This document shows, one piece after another, positions 1 to 6,670 of a stretch of 7,163 nt of DNA; position 1 is the stretch's first letter, and each line of letters opens with the position of its first letter. The notes below the pieces were generated by a model. It was given only the letters and a program-made list of their open reading frames with translations, searched no databases and was not told where the DNA came from. This DNA comes from an uncultured Desulfovibrionaceae bacterium (GTDB lineage: Bacteria; Desulfobacterota; Desulfovibrionia; Desulfovibrionales; Desulfovibrionaceae): positions 1 to 7,163 of the forward strand of contig CAMTOM010000073.1 of the NCBI GenBank assembly GCA_947074125.1. The letters run 5' to 3'. A program made the translations under genes and the position numbers.

Positions 1-2
1 CT

Positions 3-731
3 GCAGACACCTTTTCTCTTTGCAAAACAGGTTCCAGTCTCAATAAAGGTGAAAGCCTCAAAGATACCGCTCTTACCCTGCAAGCCATGAATCCCGATGT
101 CATTGTGATTCGTCACTCCAGCAGTGGTGCAGCCCGCTTTTTGGCAGAACGCCTGCCCTGTGCCATTATCAATGGCGGTGACGGCTGGCATGCCCATCCA
201 ACACAGGCTTTGCTGGACTGCCATACCTTGCATAAACTTTGGGGCAATACTTTTGCCGGTCGTACGCTTCTGATTCTTGGAGATATTGCCCATAGTCGCG
301 TGGCTCGCTCCAATATCCGTCTTTTGACGATGCTTGGCGTCAATGTCCGTCTGTGTGCTCCCCGTACGCTCCTGCCTGCCGGTATTGCAACATGGCCTGT
401 AGAAATTTTTCATGACCTGCATGAAGCCATCAAGAATGTAGATGCTGTCATGTGCCTGCGCTTGCAACTGGAACGCCAGCAAGCAGGCCTTCTTCCCTCA
501 CTGCCAGAATACTCCAGACGCTTCTGCCTTACTCATGAACTTTTAGCTCTGGCAAAACCTGGAGCGCCTGTTATGCACCCTGGCCCCATGAACCGAGGGC
601 TGGAAATCGCGTCTGATGTCGCGGATGCACCTCAAAGCTCTGTACTGGATCAGGTTTCTTCCGGTGTTGCCGTTCGCATGGCAATACTGTACCTGCTCGC
701 CACCCGCAATGATGAAGGAAACCCCGCATGA
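3..731 (+). CDS. pyrB: Aspartate carbamoyltransferase catalytic chain, 5'-truncated by the window edge
   Basis: PyrB condenses carbamoyl phosphate with L-aspartate to give N-carbamoyl-L-aspartate, the committed step of cytosolic pyrimidine synthesis. The reading frame is open from base 3, so the gene starts upstream; the ATG at 87 is internal. About 242 residues are visible against roughly 305-310 for the family, so about 65 N-terminal residues, including the carbamoyl-phosphate STRTR motif, lie outside. Visible family motifs in order are the SSLNKGES loop (start of window), RHSSSGA (codons 111-131), GGDGWHAHPTQ, GDIAHSRVARSN (Arg for substrate binding), the LRLQLERQ segment with the aspartate-binding Arg/Gln pair, and HPGPMNRGLEI. 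The C-terminal segment QVSSGVAVRMAILY is typical. It overlaps pyrC by four bases. No regulatory chain (pyrI) is visible, although one could lie upstream. Identity is secure from motifs. Confidence 0.97.
   Translation, partial: ADTFSLCKTGSSLNKGESLKDTALTLQAMNPDVIVIRHSSSGAARFLAERLPCAIINGGDGWHAHPTQALLDCHTLHKLWGNTFAGRTLLILGDIAHSRVARSNIRLLTMLGVNVRLCAPRTLLPAGIATWPVEIFHDLHEAIKNVDAVMCLRLQLERQQAGLLPSLPEYSRRFCLTHELLALAKPGAPVMHPGPMNRGLEIASDVADAPQSSVLDQVSSGVAVRMAILYLLATRNDEGNPA
715..720 (+). promoter_or_regulatory. Ribosome binding site of pyrC
   Basis: AAGGAA lies seven bases before the pyrC ATG at 728 and inside the last codons of pyrB. Together with the ATGA stop/start overlap, it supports this start and translational coupling of the two genes. 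Confidence 0.75.
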
Positions 732-1990
732 AACGCTGTATAACAAATGCCCGCTATCTGGGGAACAATGTTGATCTTTTTGTCAATGATACTGTCATAG
801 AAAACATGACCCCCGCAGGTCACCACAGCCCCACAAGCGAGCATGATGTTTTTGATGCTCAGGGAATGGTGCTTTTCCCCAGCTTCATTGACGCCCATAC
901 CCATCTACGTGAACCTGGGCAGGAATATAAAGAAGACGTGGCCTCTGGACTTGCCGCTGCCGCACATGGCGGCTTTGGCGCAATCATGTGCATGGCCAAC
1001 ACCTCCCCTGTCAATGACTGTGCCCCCATTACCCGCTTTATTTTGGAAGCGGCACGCACCGCATTTCCACATGGTCCTTATGTCTATCCTGTAGGGGCAG
1101 CAACCCTCGGTCTCAAAGGTGAGGCCATGGCTCCCCTATCAGAACTTGCAGATGCTGGCTGTGTTGCTTTCTCCAATGATGGACGCTCTATGGAAAACGC
1201 AGAGCTTATGCGTCGCATTATGGAGTACGCTTCTGATCTTGACCGTATTGTTATTGATCACTGCGAAGATTTTTCACTGGCGAAAGGTGCCCACATGAAC
1301 GAAGGGCTTACCAGTGGGCGCATTGGTATCAAAGGTCAGCCCGATATTGGCGAAGCCATGCAGGTGGCTCGTGACATCCTGCTGGCAGAATACCTGCATC
1401 TGCCCGTTCATATTGCCCATGTTTCCTGTAAGCGCGCTGTGGATCTTATCGCCTGGGGGAAATCTCGCGGAGTTCGTGTTACGGCTGAAACATGCCCACA
1501 CTATCTCCTCCTGGATGATACCGCTTTGGAAAACTACGGAACCAACGCCAAAGTAAACCCTCCACTCCGCACCCAGGAAGACATTGCAGCTTTACGTCAG
1601 GCAGTCAAAGACGGCACAATTGATATCCTGGTCACTGATCACGCACCACATGCAGATCATGAAAAGGAATGTCCTTTAGATGAAGCTCCCAATGGTCTGA
1701 CAGGTCTTGATCTGGCTGTCAGCCTCACATGGTCGCTCGTAAAAGAAGGTATTCTTTCAGAAGCAGATATGGAACGCCTCTGGAGCCGTGAACCAGGTCG
1801 CATCTTTTCTCTACCCGTCAACATGTTTGCCCCTGGAGATCCTGCAAACTTCTTTCTTTTTGATCCGGATACCTCCTGGCTTGTCAGTTCAGAAAATATC
1901 CATTCCAAAAGTTGTAACACTCCTTTTGCAGGGCAAACCCTCTATGGACAGGTGAAAGCCCACTGGATCGGAGGATACCGTGTTGTCTAG
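728..1990 (+). CDS. pyrC: Dihydroorotase, type I (metal-dependent amidohydrolase)
   Basis: PyrC reversibly cyclises N-carbamoyl-L-aspartate to dihydroorotate, the step after PyrB. The 420-residue length fits the long type I class. All expected metal-site residues are present: DAHTHLREPG (His57, His59, Arg61), Asp151 in FSNDG (the bridging carboxylate that replaces carboxylated Lys in this class), His178 in IDHCED, His231 in HIAHVSCKR, and Asp304/His308 in TDHAPH. NPPLR and the NGLTGLD substrate loop are also present. An intact site argues for a catalytically active enzyme, not the inactive PyrC-like partner found with some PyrB proteins. The ATG overlaps the pyrB stop (ATGA), and a good ribosome binding site precedes it. 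The 3' end overlaps the next gene by 11 bases. In some bacteria, type I DHOase and ATCase form a non-covalent complex; that is possible here but is inference only. Confidence 0.97.
   Translation: MKRCITNARYLGNNVDLFVNDTVIENMTPAGHHSPTSEHDVFDAQGMVLFPSFIDAHTHLREPGQEYKEDVASGLAAAAHGGFGAIMCMANTSPVNDCAPITRFILEAARTAFPHGPYVYPVGAATLGLKGEAMAPLSELADAGCVAFSNDGRSMENAELMRRIMEYASDLDRIVIDHCEDFSLAKGAHMNEGLTSGRIGIKGQPDIGEAMQVARDILLAEYLHLPVHIAHVSCKRAVDLIAWGKSRGVRVTAETCPHYLLLDDTALENYGTNAKVNPPLRTQEDIAALRQAVKDGTIDILVTDHAPHADHEKECPLDEAPNGLTGLDLAVSLTWSLVKEGILSEADMERLWSREPGRIFSLPVNMFAPGDPANFFLFDPDTSWLVSSENIHSKSCNTPFAGQTLYGQVKAHWIGGYRVV
1970..1974 (+). promoter_or_regulatory. Ribosome binding site that decides the non-ATG start of the DUF4139 gene
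   Basis: A perfect GGAGG sits inside the end of pyrC. It is five bases before GTG at 1980 and eight bases before TTG at 1983, whereas the first in-frame ATG (2007) is 32 bases away and has no comparable site. The motif therefore favours a GTG or TTG start. Confidence 0.7.
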
Positions 1991-3671
1991 ACATATTTTT
2001 CCTGTGATGCACCCGCTATCGTATCTATTTTTGGCTGTGACACTACTGTGTCCTGCCCTTTTGAGTGCTGCAACTGCTATCGAAACAAAAACCGTTTCTG
2101 CACCTTCACTCTCTGTACGGCCTCCTCAGAAAGTTATGCTCGGTCTTCAGAATGCACGCCTTATTATTCATGATTCCCCTGCCGTATACCAACAGGACGG
2201 ACGTGCTCACGTCAGCTTTATTATCCCTTATAATGCGCAAAATCTGAAGCTTCTGAGCAACGATACTACTCTGGAAGCCCTGACATGGCGCGAAGAAGTT
2301 ATTGTCCCAGAACGTTGGCCTGAAAACGCGGGTATGCACTCCCGCCAGCGCGATACGCTTTTTCAGCAAAAAAATACCCTAGAGAATGAACTCCTTGCCA
2401 ACCTTACCCACCAGCAAATTCTGACGAAAACACCTGATGCCTTTACGTCAGCACAGGAAATGGAAAAATTGGCTCTTCTTGTGCAAAAGAGCCTGCCAGA
2501 ACTGAAAAAACGAGAATCTGTATTGCGCAAACAGCTCGAACAACTCGAAAAAGAACTCAATAATATCCCACAAGCGGAGCCACGTCTGCGCCGTATCATT
2601 GTCGAGCCAGGGAAAAAAATGGCTACAGGCGCTCAGCTTCCTCTTACGTATAGCTATACACTGACAAATGTCGGCTGGCGTCCACGTTACCAATTCCGCG
2701 CCCTCCCAGAAAAAGAAACTGTCCATGTCACTTTGGAAGCAGAAGTCTGGCAGTATAGCGGTATTGACTGGACAGGAGCGCAGGTAGATCTCATCATGCA
2801 GGGAGACTCCAGACGGGAACCTTCTCCCATACGCCCCTGGATTATCAATGAAAAAGGAGAAGATCACCAGCTCTCACTGCGTGCCTCTGGGGTAAACAAA
2901 CGAGTGCGTGCGCCCCAAATGCTGGAGAGCAGTGCTGTAGCCGAAGACGCCGTTATGGACGTTATGGCTCAGGCAGCTCCTCCTGTAAGAGTTGAGAATG
3001 CGGCTTACTCCTCGTGGCGTCTCCCCTCACGGGCTATCGCTGAAGGCAAGGAATACATCCGCCTGCGTCAGGATGTCTGGAAATCGCCCATGCAATGGCT
3101 TGCCCGCCCCCGCAATAATGGGAGCGCCATGTGGCTTGTTGTACGCCACAAAATTGATGATATTCAGGCATGGCCTCAAGCAAGTGCTTCTTTCTTTATT
3201 GAAGATGTCTCTGTAGGTGATGGATTTTTCTCACCTTTCACCACATCCTCTGGAAATAAGCCCATACCTGTCAAGAGCATTGCCCCTGTTGCGGCAAACC
3301 CCAAATCTCTTACCGCTACTAAAGATGAACCTGACTCTGATGAAGACAAGACCGACCTCTTTTTCGGCATAGATCCCCGTATGACGTTTCAAATCACAAC
3401 CAATGTGAAGCAAAAAGGCTCCGGTGGTTTCCTGAACCTTAAACAAAACTGGAACTGGTCATGGGATTTTACCGTCATCAATGGACGTTCCACTCCCGCA
3501 AAAGTGCGTATTGAAGAGCCAGAGCCACAGCTTACCACCGCAGAAGGAACAATAGAATATAATTGCTCACCCAAACCCGAAAAAACAAAAAATCATGTTC
3601 TTTTCTGGGATCTTGATGTTCCGGCCTCTGGCAAAAGTCATGTGCGCTATGCCCTCGTTGTCAAACCATAG
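1980..3671 (+). CDS. Secreted DUF4139-family protein (mucoidy-inhibitor-A-like), function unknown
   Basis: This 563-residue protein is probably exported. Residues 1-33 form a signal peptide: basic Arg4/His5, then a hydrophobic core at about 13-29, ending in ATA before Ile34. A beta-type N-terminal domain covers about 50-105. Heptad-like helices follow at about 125-200 (rich in K, E, Q and L, e.g. RKQLEQLEKELNN). From about residue 215 comes the DUF4139 signature, YTLTNVGWRPRYQFRA, running to the C-terminus (about 563). A very acidic linker at about 448-459 (EPDSDEDK) precedes the final beta segment with FFGIDPRM. The helical hairpin between two beta domains matches the DUF4140/DUF4139 plan, but the N-terminal part is too divergent for me to assign DUF4140 firmly. 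The family's biochemical role is not established. The start is GTG 1980 or TTG 1983, chosen from the GGAGG at 1970; ATG 2007 would still leave a signal peptide. It overlaps pyrC by 11 bases, so it is translationally coupled to a cytosolic pyrimidine gene, which is unexpected. Confidence 0.82.
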   Translation: MLSRHIFPVMHPLSYLFLAVTLLCPALLSAATAIETKTVSAPSLSVRPPQKVMLGLQNARLIIHDSPAVYQQDGRAHVSFIIPYNAQNLKLLSNDTTLEALTWREEVIVPERWPENAGMHSRQRDTLFQQKNTLENELLANLTHQQILTKTPDAFTSAQEMEKLALLVQKSLPELKKRESVLRKQLEQLEKELNNIPQAEPRLRRIIVEPGKKMATGAQLPLTYSYTLTNVGWRPRYQFRALPEKETVHVTLEAEVWQYSGIDWTGAQVDLIMQGDSRREPSPIRPWIINEKGEDHQLSLRASGVNKRVRAPQMLESSAVAEDAVMDVMAQAAPPVRVENAAYSSWRLPSRAIAEGKEYIRLRQDVWKSPMQWLARPRNNGSAMWLVVRHKIDDIQAWPQASASFFIEDVSVGDGFFSPFTTSSGNKPIPVKSIAPVAANPKSLTATKDEPDSDEDKTDLFFGIDPRMTFQITTNVKQKGSGGFLNLKQNWNWSWDFTVINGRSTPAKVRIEEPEPQLTTAEGTIEYNCSPKPEKTKNHVLFWDLDVPASGKSHVRYALVVKP

Positions 3672-3691
3672 TATCATTGAGAGAAACAATT

Positions 3692-4507
3692 ATGCCTACC
3701 CGTCCAGCTATATTGCCCGGTCGCTTCTATGCCGCAGAACCTGATATGCTCAGGCAGCAGATAATGCAGTGGATGCCTCCCGCGAAAGAAAAACGGGAAG
3801 CCTTCATGATTATGCTGCCACATGCAGGACATGCTTTTTGCGGACACATCATTGGTGCGACACTCAAAGATATTCACCTCCCCGATCGCATCATCATTCT
3901 CTGCCCCAATCATACTGGAAATGGACATCCCCTGGGAGTCTGGCCTTCAGGGCAATGGGAAACGCCTCTTGGCTCTGTTTCCATTGACACCGCACTCGCA
4001 ACAGAACTGATTGACGGCAATGCGGGCTTTCAGGCAGATACCTTTTCACACGCTAAAGAACACTCTATTGAAGTGCTTCTTCCTTTTTTCCAGATTGCCG
4101 CTCCTCAAAGCCAGATTGTTCCTGTTTGTGTCGGAACACAAAATCTCACTCACCTGCGTGCTGCTGCACAGGCAATCGCCCATTCGTGGAAAAAAGAAAA
4201 TATGGAAAATAAGCCTTTTCTTCTTGTTATTTCATCCGATATGAATCACTTTGAGAGCGAAGACATCACTCACACAAAAGATAATCTTGCCCTGGAACAA
4301 GTCATGCAGATGGATGCACAATCCCTCCTTGAACTGACTTCTAAAGAAAAGATTAGTATGTGTGGGCGTGCGGCCATGGCTCTTGGCATTTTGACAGCCC
4401 AGTTATGCCGCCCCGTATCACCAAACATGACCCTACATGATACATCCGCTCGTCTCACAGGTGATACACAACGCGTTGTCGGCTATGCCGGAATGCACTT
4501 TTTTTAA
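3692..4507 (+). CDS. amrB: MEMO-family protein (AmmeMemoRadiSam system protein B)
   Basis: This 271-residue protein has the MEMO1 fold signature along its length: RPAILPGRFY at the N-terminus (residues 4-13), PHAGHAFCG (His44), PNHTGNG (His74), KEHSIEVLLPF (His124), SSDMNHF (His186), MCGRAA (Cys224) and GYAGMHFF at the C-terminus. His44, His74, His186 and Cys224 correspond to the metal-binding set of human MEMO1 and related extradiol-dioxygenase-like proteins. In prokaryotes it often occurs with an AMMECR1 protein and a radical SAM protein, but neither is seen here. I chose ATG 3692 over the in-frame TTG 3677 because the family begins close to the RPAxxGRFY motif and a modest GAGAG site lies eight bases before it. 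It follows the DUF4139 gene by 20 bases and is probably in the same operon. The biochemical reaction is unknown. The usual Tyr after PHAG is His47 here. Confidence 0.92.
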   Translation: MPTRPAILPGRFYAAEPDMLRQQIMQWMPPAKEKREAFMIMLPHAGHAFCGHIIGATLKDIHLPDRIIILCPNHTGNGHPLGVWPSGQWETPLGSVSIDTALATELIDGNAGFQADTFSHAKEHSIEVLLPFFQIAAPQSQIVPVCVGTQNLTHLRAAAQAIAHSWKKENMENKPFLLVISSDMNHFESEDITHTKDNLALEQVMQMDAQSLLELTSKEKISMCGRAAMALGILTAQLCRPVSPNMTLHDTSARLTGDTQRVVGYAGMHFF

Positions 4508-4523
4508 GCAATCCACATATCAC

Positions 4524-4555
4524 CTCTTGAATCTGGAGAAGCTACACCTCAAGAG
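4524..4555 (+). repeat. Imperfectly placed inverted repeat after amrB
   Basis: CTCTTGA (4524-4530) and TCAAGAG (4549-4555) are perfect 7-base inverted arms around an 18-base loop, starting 17 bases after the amrB stop. No U-run follows, so it is not a standard intrinsic terminator. It could be a weak stem-loop at the transcript end, a protein-binding site, or chance. Confidence 0.35.
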
Positions 4556-4558
4556 TTA

Positions 4559-4567
4559 TGCTATAAG
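4559..4567 (+). promoter_or_regulatory. Candidate extended -10 promoter for the exporter gene
   Basis: TGCTATAAG has the TGn extension plus a hexamer matching TATAAT at five of six positions. No good -35 hexamer is present 16-18 bases upstream, as is common for extended -10 promoters. Transcription from here would give a 5' leader of roughly 130 bases before ATG 4707. This is a sequence match only. Confidence 0.35.
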
Positions 4568-4678
4568 AAATCTTTCCTAACAGTTATTTCTTCTATCTTC
4601 CGTATTTAGCGGAACCCATAGAAGAGCCTGGAAAAGATGTCTTGCAGAAACAGTGGTGATATGCGAAAACACCAACAG

Positions 4679-4695
4679 TTTGCTAATATTTGCTA
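4679..4695 (+). repeat. Direct repeat pair TTTGCTA, 10-base period, before the exporter ribosome binding site
   Basis: TTTGCTA occurs at 4679-4685 and 4689-4695, start to start exactly 10 bases, ending two bases before the GGAGG at 4697. A third copy lies at 6623-6629 ahead of the small membrane protein gene. The spacing fits a DNA-binding site on one helix face, but the motif is short and AT-rich, so chance is possible. Confidence 0.35.
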
Positions 4696-4696
4696 C

Positions 4697-4701
4697 GGAG
4701 G
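4697..4701 (+). promoter_or_regulatory. Strong ribosome binding site of the exporter gene
   Basis: GGAGG lies five bases upstream of ATG 4707. It makes this the likely start in preference to the in-frame GTG at 4653, whose extra 18 residues look like untranslated leader and have no ribosome binding site. Confidence 0.8.
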
Positions 4702-4706
4702 TTCCG

Positions 4707-6452
4707 ATGTCCCAACAAACTGATGTCGTCGTTGACAAGGCAAAATCCAGCTGGTCTGACCTCTGGAAAAAAGAAGATTACTGGGCCATATGGCTTGGTC
4801 TGTTCTTCTGTTTTCTAGCCCTCTATCTGCATGTTTTCAGCTATTCTGCTGCAGATAAGGAAGCTGCGATTGCCAAAGTTGCTACGGCTAAAGCTGTCAT
4901 GTCTGAAGAAGCAGCCAAAGCCCCATTTAAAACCATAGAATGGTACAATGCGTCAGATAACAAAAAAATCAAAGTGAAGAGCGGCGAATTCGCAGCTACT
5001 CTGAAAAACATCACTAAAACACCTCAACGCTGGAAAGACAATCCTCTGAAGGCCTTTGTGCTGAGCAAAGAAGAGGCTGATGCTGCTGCCGCAAAAGCAA
5101 AACCTGCCGCAGAAAAAGCAAAAGCAGCCGCTACAGAAGCTCTGGACACTGCAACTGCTGCTCAGGAAGCTGCTGCTCTTGAAGGCTTCAAAAATACTGC
5201 ATTGAATGCAGATGCAGAAAAAGCCATCTCTGCCTGGCGCTCTGCTGACAAAGCTTCAAGCACGGCGGCCTCTAAAGCAAAGGTTTCCCCATACAACCTC
5301 TTCACAACCCTGCCCATTATCTTCCTGGTGCTGGCTGTTTCTTTCAGCATCGGTATCTTTTTCATGGGACAGAGCGTTGTGGGCTTCCTGGTTGGCTTTG
5401 TAGGCGTCTTTATCTTCACTGTAATTGCCCTGCTTATGGATAAGCAGTTTGCCCTGCGTCAGTGGGGTTTCAGTGCAGAAGCCTGGGCCATTATTTTAGG
5501 CATGCTTATCGCCAATACAGTGGGAACACCAAAGGCTATCAAACCCGCACTTCAGGTAGAATTCTTCATCAAAACCGGCCTTGTACTCCTGGGTGCAGAA
5601 ATCTTGCTGGACAAAATTGTCGCTATCGGTATCCCCGGTTTGTTCGTCGCCTGGGTGGTTACTCCTGTTGTTTTGGTTACCACCTACATCTTCGGCCAGA
5701 AAGTGATTAAAATGCCTTCAAAGACATTGAACATCACCATCTCTGCTGACATGTCCGTGTGTGGTACCTCAGCCGCTATTGCGACTGCCGCTGCCTGCCG
5801 CGCGAAAAAAGAAGAACTGGCACTGGCAGTTGGTCTGTCTCTCCTCTTTACAGCCATTATGATGATCGTACTGCCTATCGTCATTAAGGCCTTGGGACTG
5901 CCTGAAGTTCTGGGCGGTGCATGGATTGGTGGCACCATTGACTCTACTGGTGCTGTGGCTGCTGCTGGCGCATTCCTCGGTGATAAAGCCATGTATGTTG
6001 CCGCTACCATCAAAATGATTCAGAACGTGCTTATCGGTCTCACCGCATTCTGTGTCGCCATTTACTGGGTCACAAAAGTGGATCGTGTAGAAGGCACAGA
6101 TGTCAATTTGATGGAAATCTGGCATCGTTTCCCCAAGTTCGTTTTGGGCTTCTTAGCTGCATCTGTTATCTACTCTTACCTCTCTGGCCAGCTCGGTTCG
6201 GAAATGAGTGGTGCTCTTATCACTGATGGCGCTATTAAGAGCCTTACATCACCTTTGCGTAACTGGTGCTTCACCCTGTCATTCGCAGCGATTGGTCTGG
6301 CGACAAACTTCCGCGAACTGGCTCACTACTTCAAAGGTGGCAAACCCCTTATCCTGTATGTCTGCGGTCAGAGCTTCAACCTCTGCCTGACATTGACTAT
6401 GGCATACATTATGTTCTACCTGGTCTTCCCCGATATTACGGCAAGAATCTAA
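4707..6452 (+). CDS. YeiH/PF03601-type putative sulfate exporter with N-terminal periplasmic helical extension
   Basis: This is an inner-membrane protein of 581 residues. The C-terminal part (about 240-575) has the features of the 'conserved hypothetical 698' putative sulfate exporter family: ILGMLIANTVG near residue 262, KTGLVLLGAEILL, the SVCGTSAAIATAA core with Cys352, and the GGAWIGGTIDSTGAVAAAG segment around Trp406. Substrate is unproven for the family. Typical YeiH proteins are about 350 residues. Here about 200 extra residues precede the core: a cytoplasmic start with DLWKKEDYW, a membrane helix at about 26-46, then a hydrophilic stretch at 47-197. Residues about 117-192 of that stretch are very rich in Ala, Lys and Glu and probably form a coiled coil. 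Two further membrane helices at about 200-242 lead into the core. From the positive N-terminus I infer that the hydrophilic stretch is extracytoplasmic. It has its own leader and two downstream terminators, so it is probably monocistronic. In a sulfur-metabolising host, export of an oxidised sulfur anion would make sense, but that is inference. Confidence 0.88.
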   Translation: MSQQTDVVVDKAKSSWSDLWKKEDYWAIWLGLFFCFLALYLHVFSYSAADKEAAIAKVATAKAVMSEEAAKAPFKTIEWYNASDNKKIKVKSGEFAATLKNITKTPQRWKDNPLKAFVLSKEEADAAAAKAKPAAEKAKAAATEALDTATAAQEAAALEGFKNTALNADAEKAISAWRSADKASSTAASKAKVSPYNLFTTLPIIFLVLAVSFSIGIFFMGQSVVGFLVGFVGVFIFTVIALLMDKQFALRQWGFSAEAWAIILGMLIANTVGTPKAIKPALQVEFFIKTGLVLLGAEILLDKIVAIGIPGLFVAWVVTPVVLVTTYIFGQKVIKMPSKTLNITISADMSVCGTSAAIATAAACRAKKEELALAVGLSLLFTAIMMIVLPIVIKALGLPEVLGGAWIGGTIDSTGAVAAAGAFLGDKAMYVAATIKMIQNVLIGLTAFCVAIYWVTKVDRVEGTDVNLMEIWHRFPKFVLGFLAASVIYSYLSGQLGSEMSGALITDGAIKSLTSPLRNWCFTLSFAAIGLATNFRELAHYFKGGKPLILYVCGQSFNLCLTLTMAYIMFYLVFPDITARI

Positions 6453-6465
6453 GGCAGAAAAATTC

Positions 6466-6497
6466 AAGCCCGGAAGTTCGCTTCCGGGCTTTTCTTT
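6466..6497 (+). terminator. Intrinsic terminator after the exporter gene (UUCG tetraloop)
   Basis: A perfect 11-bp stem, AAGCCCGGAAG (6466-6476) with CTTCCGGGCTT (6481-6491), is closed by a TTCG tetraloop and followed by a T-rich tract (6490-6497). It begins 13 bases after the exporter stop codon. Confidence 0.94.
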
Positions 6498-6505
6498 CGT
6501 ATAAG

Positions 6506-6535
6506 AAGCTCCCACGGCTATGCTGGGGGCTTTTT
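6506..6535 (+). terminator. Second, tandem intrinsic terminator
   Basis: AAGCTCCCA (6506-6514) pairs with TGGGGGCTT (6524-6532), with one G-U wobble and a nine-base loop. Five T residues (6531-6535) follow. It sits 14 bases after the first hairpin and probably acts as a backup stop. Confidence 0.75.
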
Positions 6536-6670
6536 GTATACACAACTCTTTTTATCGCATTATATGCACAACAATTACGACACACTTTAGCACGGAAAAA
6601 TATCTGTACGAAACAAGCTAAATTTGCTATTTTTACTTTTCGAGTTACTGATATTTAACCTCTGAACGCC
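6536..6670 (+). other. AT-rich intergenic leader before the small membrane protein gene
   Basis: This stretch lies between the tandem terminators and ATG 6671 and shows no open frame of its own. It should contain the promoter for the downstream pair. The best candidate I see is TATACA (6537-6542), 17 bases, TTATAT (6560-6565), four of six matches each, which is weak. One TTTGCTA copy is at 6623-6629. Confidence 0.4.

Noticed and set aside
1..6. CTGCAG at the very start as a cloning boundary
   Set aside because: A single six-base palindrome at the window edge can be coincidence and carries no annotation value.
2448..2867. 139-codon open frame on the minus strand within the DUF4139 gene
   Set aside because: It is antisense to a clearly coding frame and has no recognisable domain; it is best explained as a shadow of biased codon use.
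2952..2969. Tandem GTTATGGAC/GTTATGGCT near-repeat in the DUF4139 gene
   Set aside because: Only two 9-base units encoding VMDVMA; too short to suggest a functional or contingency repeat.
3677..3691. TTG start of the MEMO gene, five codons earlier
   Set aside because: The family motif begins right after ATG 3692 and the GAGAG site is positioned for that ATG.
4524..4555. Intrinsic terminator after amrB
   Set aside because: The inverted arms are only 7 bp with a long loop, and no U-run follows, so I list it only as an inverted repeat.
4684..4689. TGCTAATAT as the exporter promoter -10 element
   Set aside because: It would place the transcription start on the ribosome binding site and leave almost no leader; the upstream TGCTATAAG is a better fit.
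4653..4706. An 18-codon N-terminal extension of the exporter from GTG 4653
   Set aside because: It has no ribosome binding site, while GGAGG lies five bases before ATG 4707; the added residues do not resemble a natural start.
5684..6125. Two overlapping minus-strand open frames of 109 and 118 codons opposite the exporter
   Set aside because: Both lie entirely inside the membrane-protein gene, and their compositions mirror the Ala/Val-rich sense codons, with no independent support.
6266..6658. 130-codon plus-strand frame crossing the exporter 3' end and both terminators
   Set aside because: It begins out of frame inside the exporter and reads through both terminator hairpins; its product has no family features.
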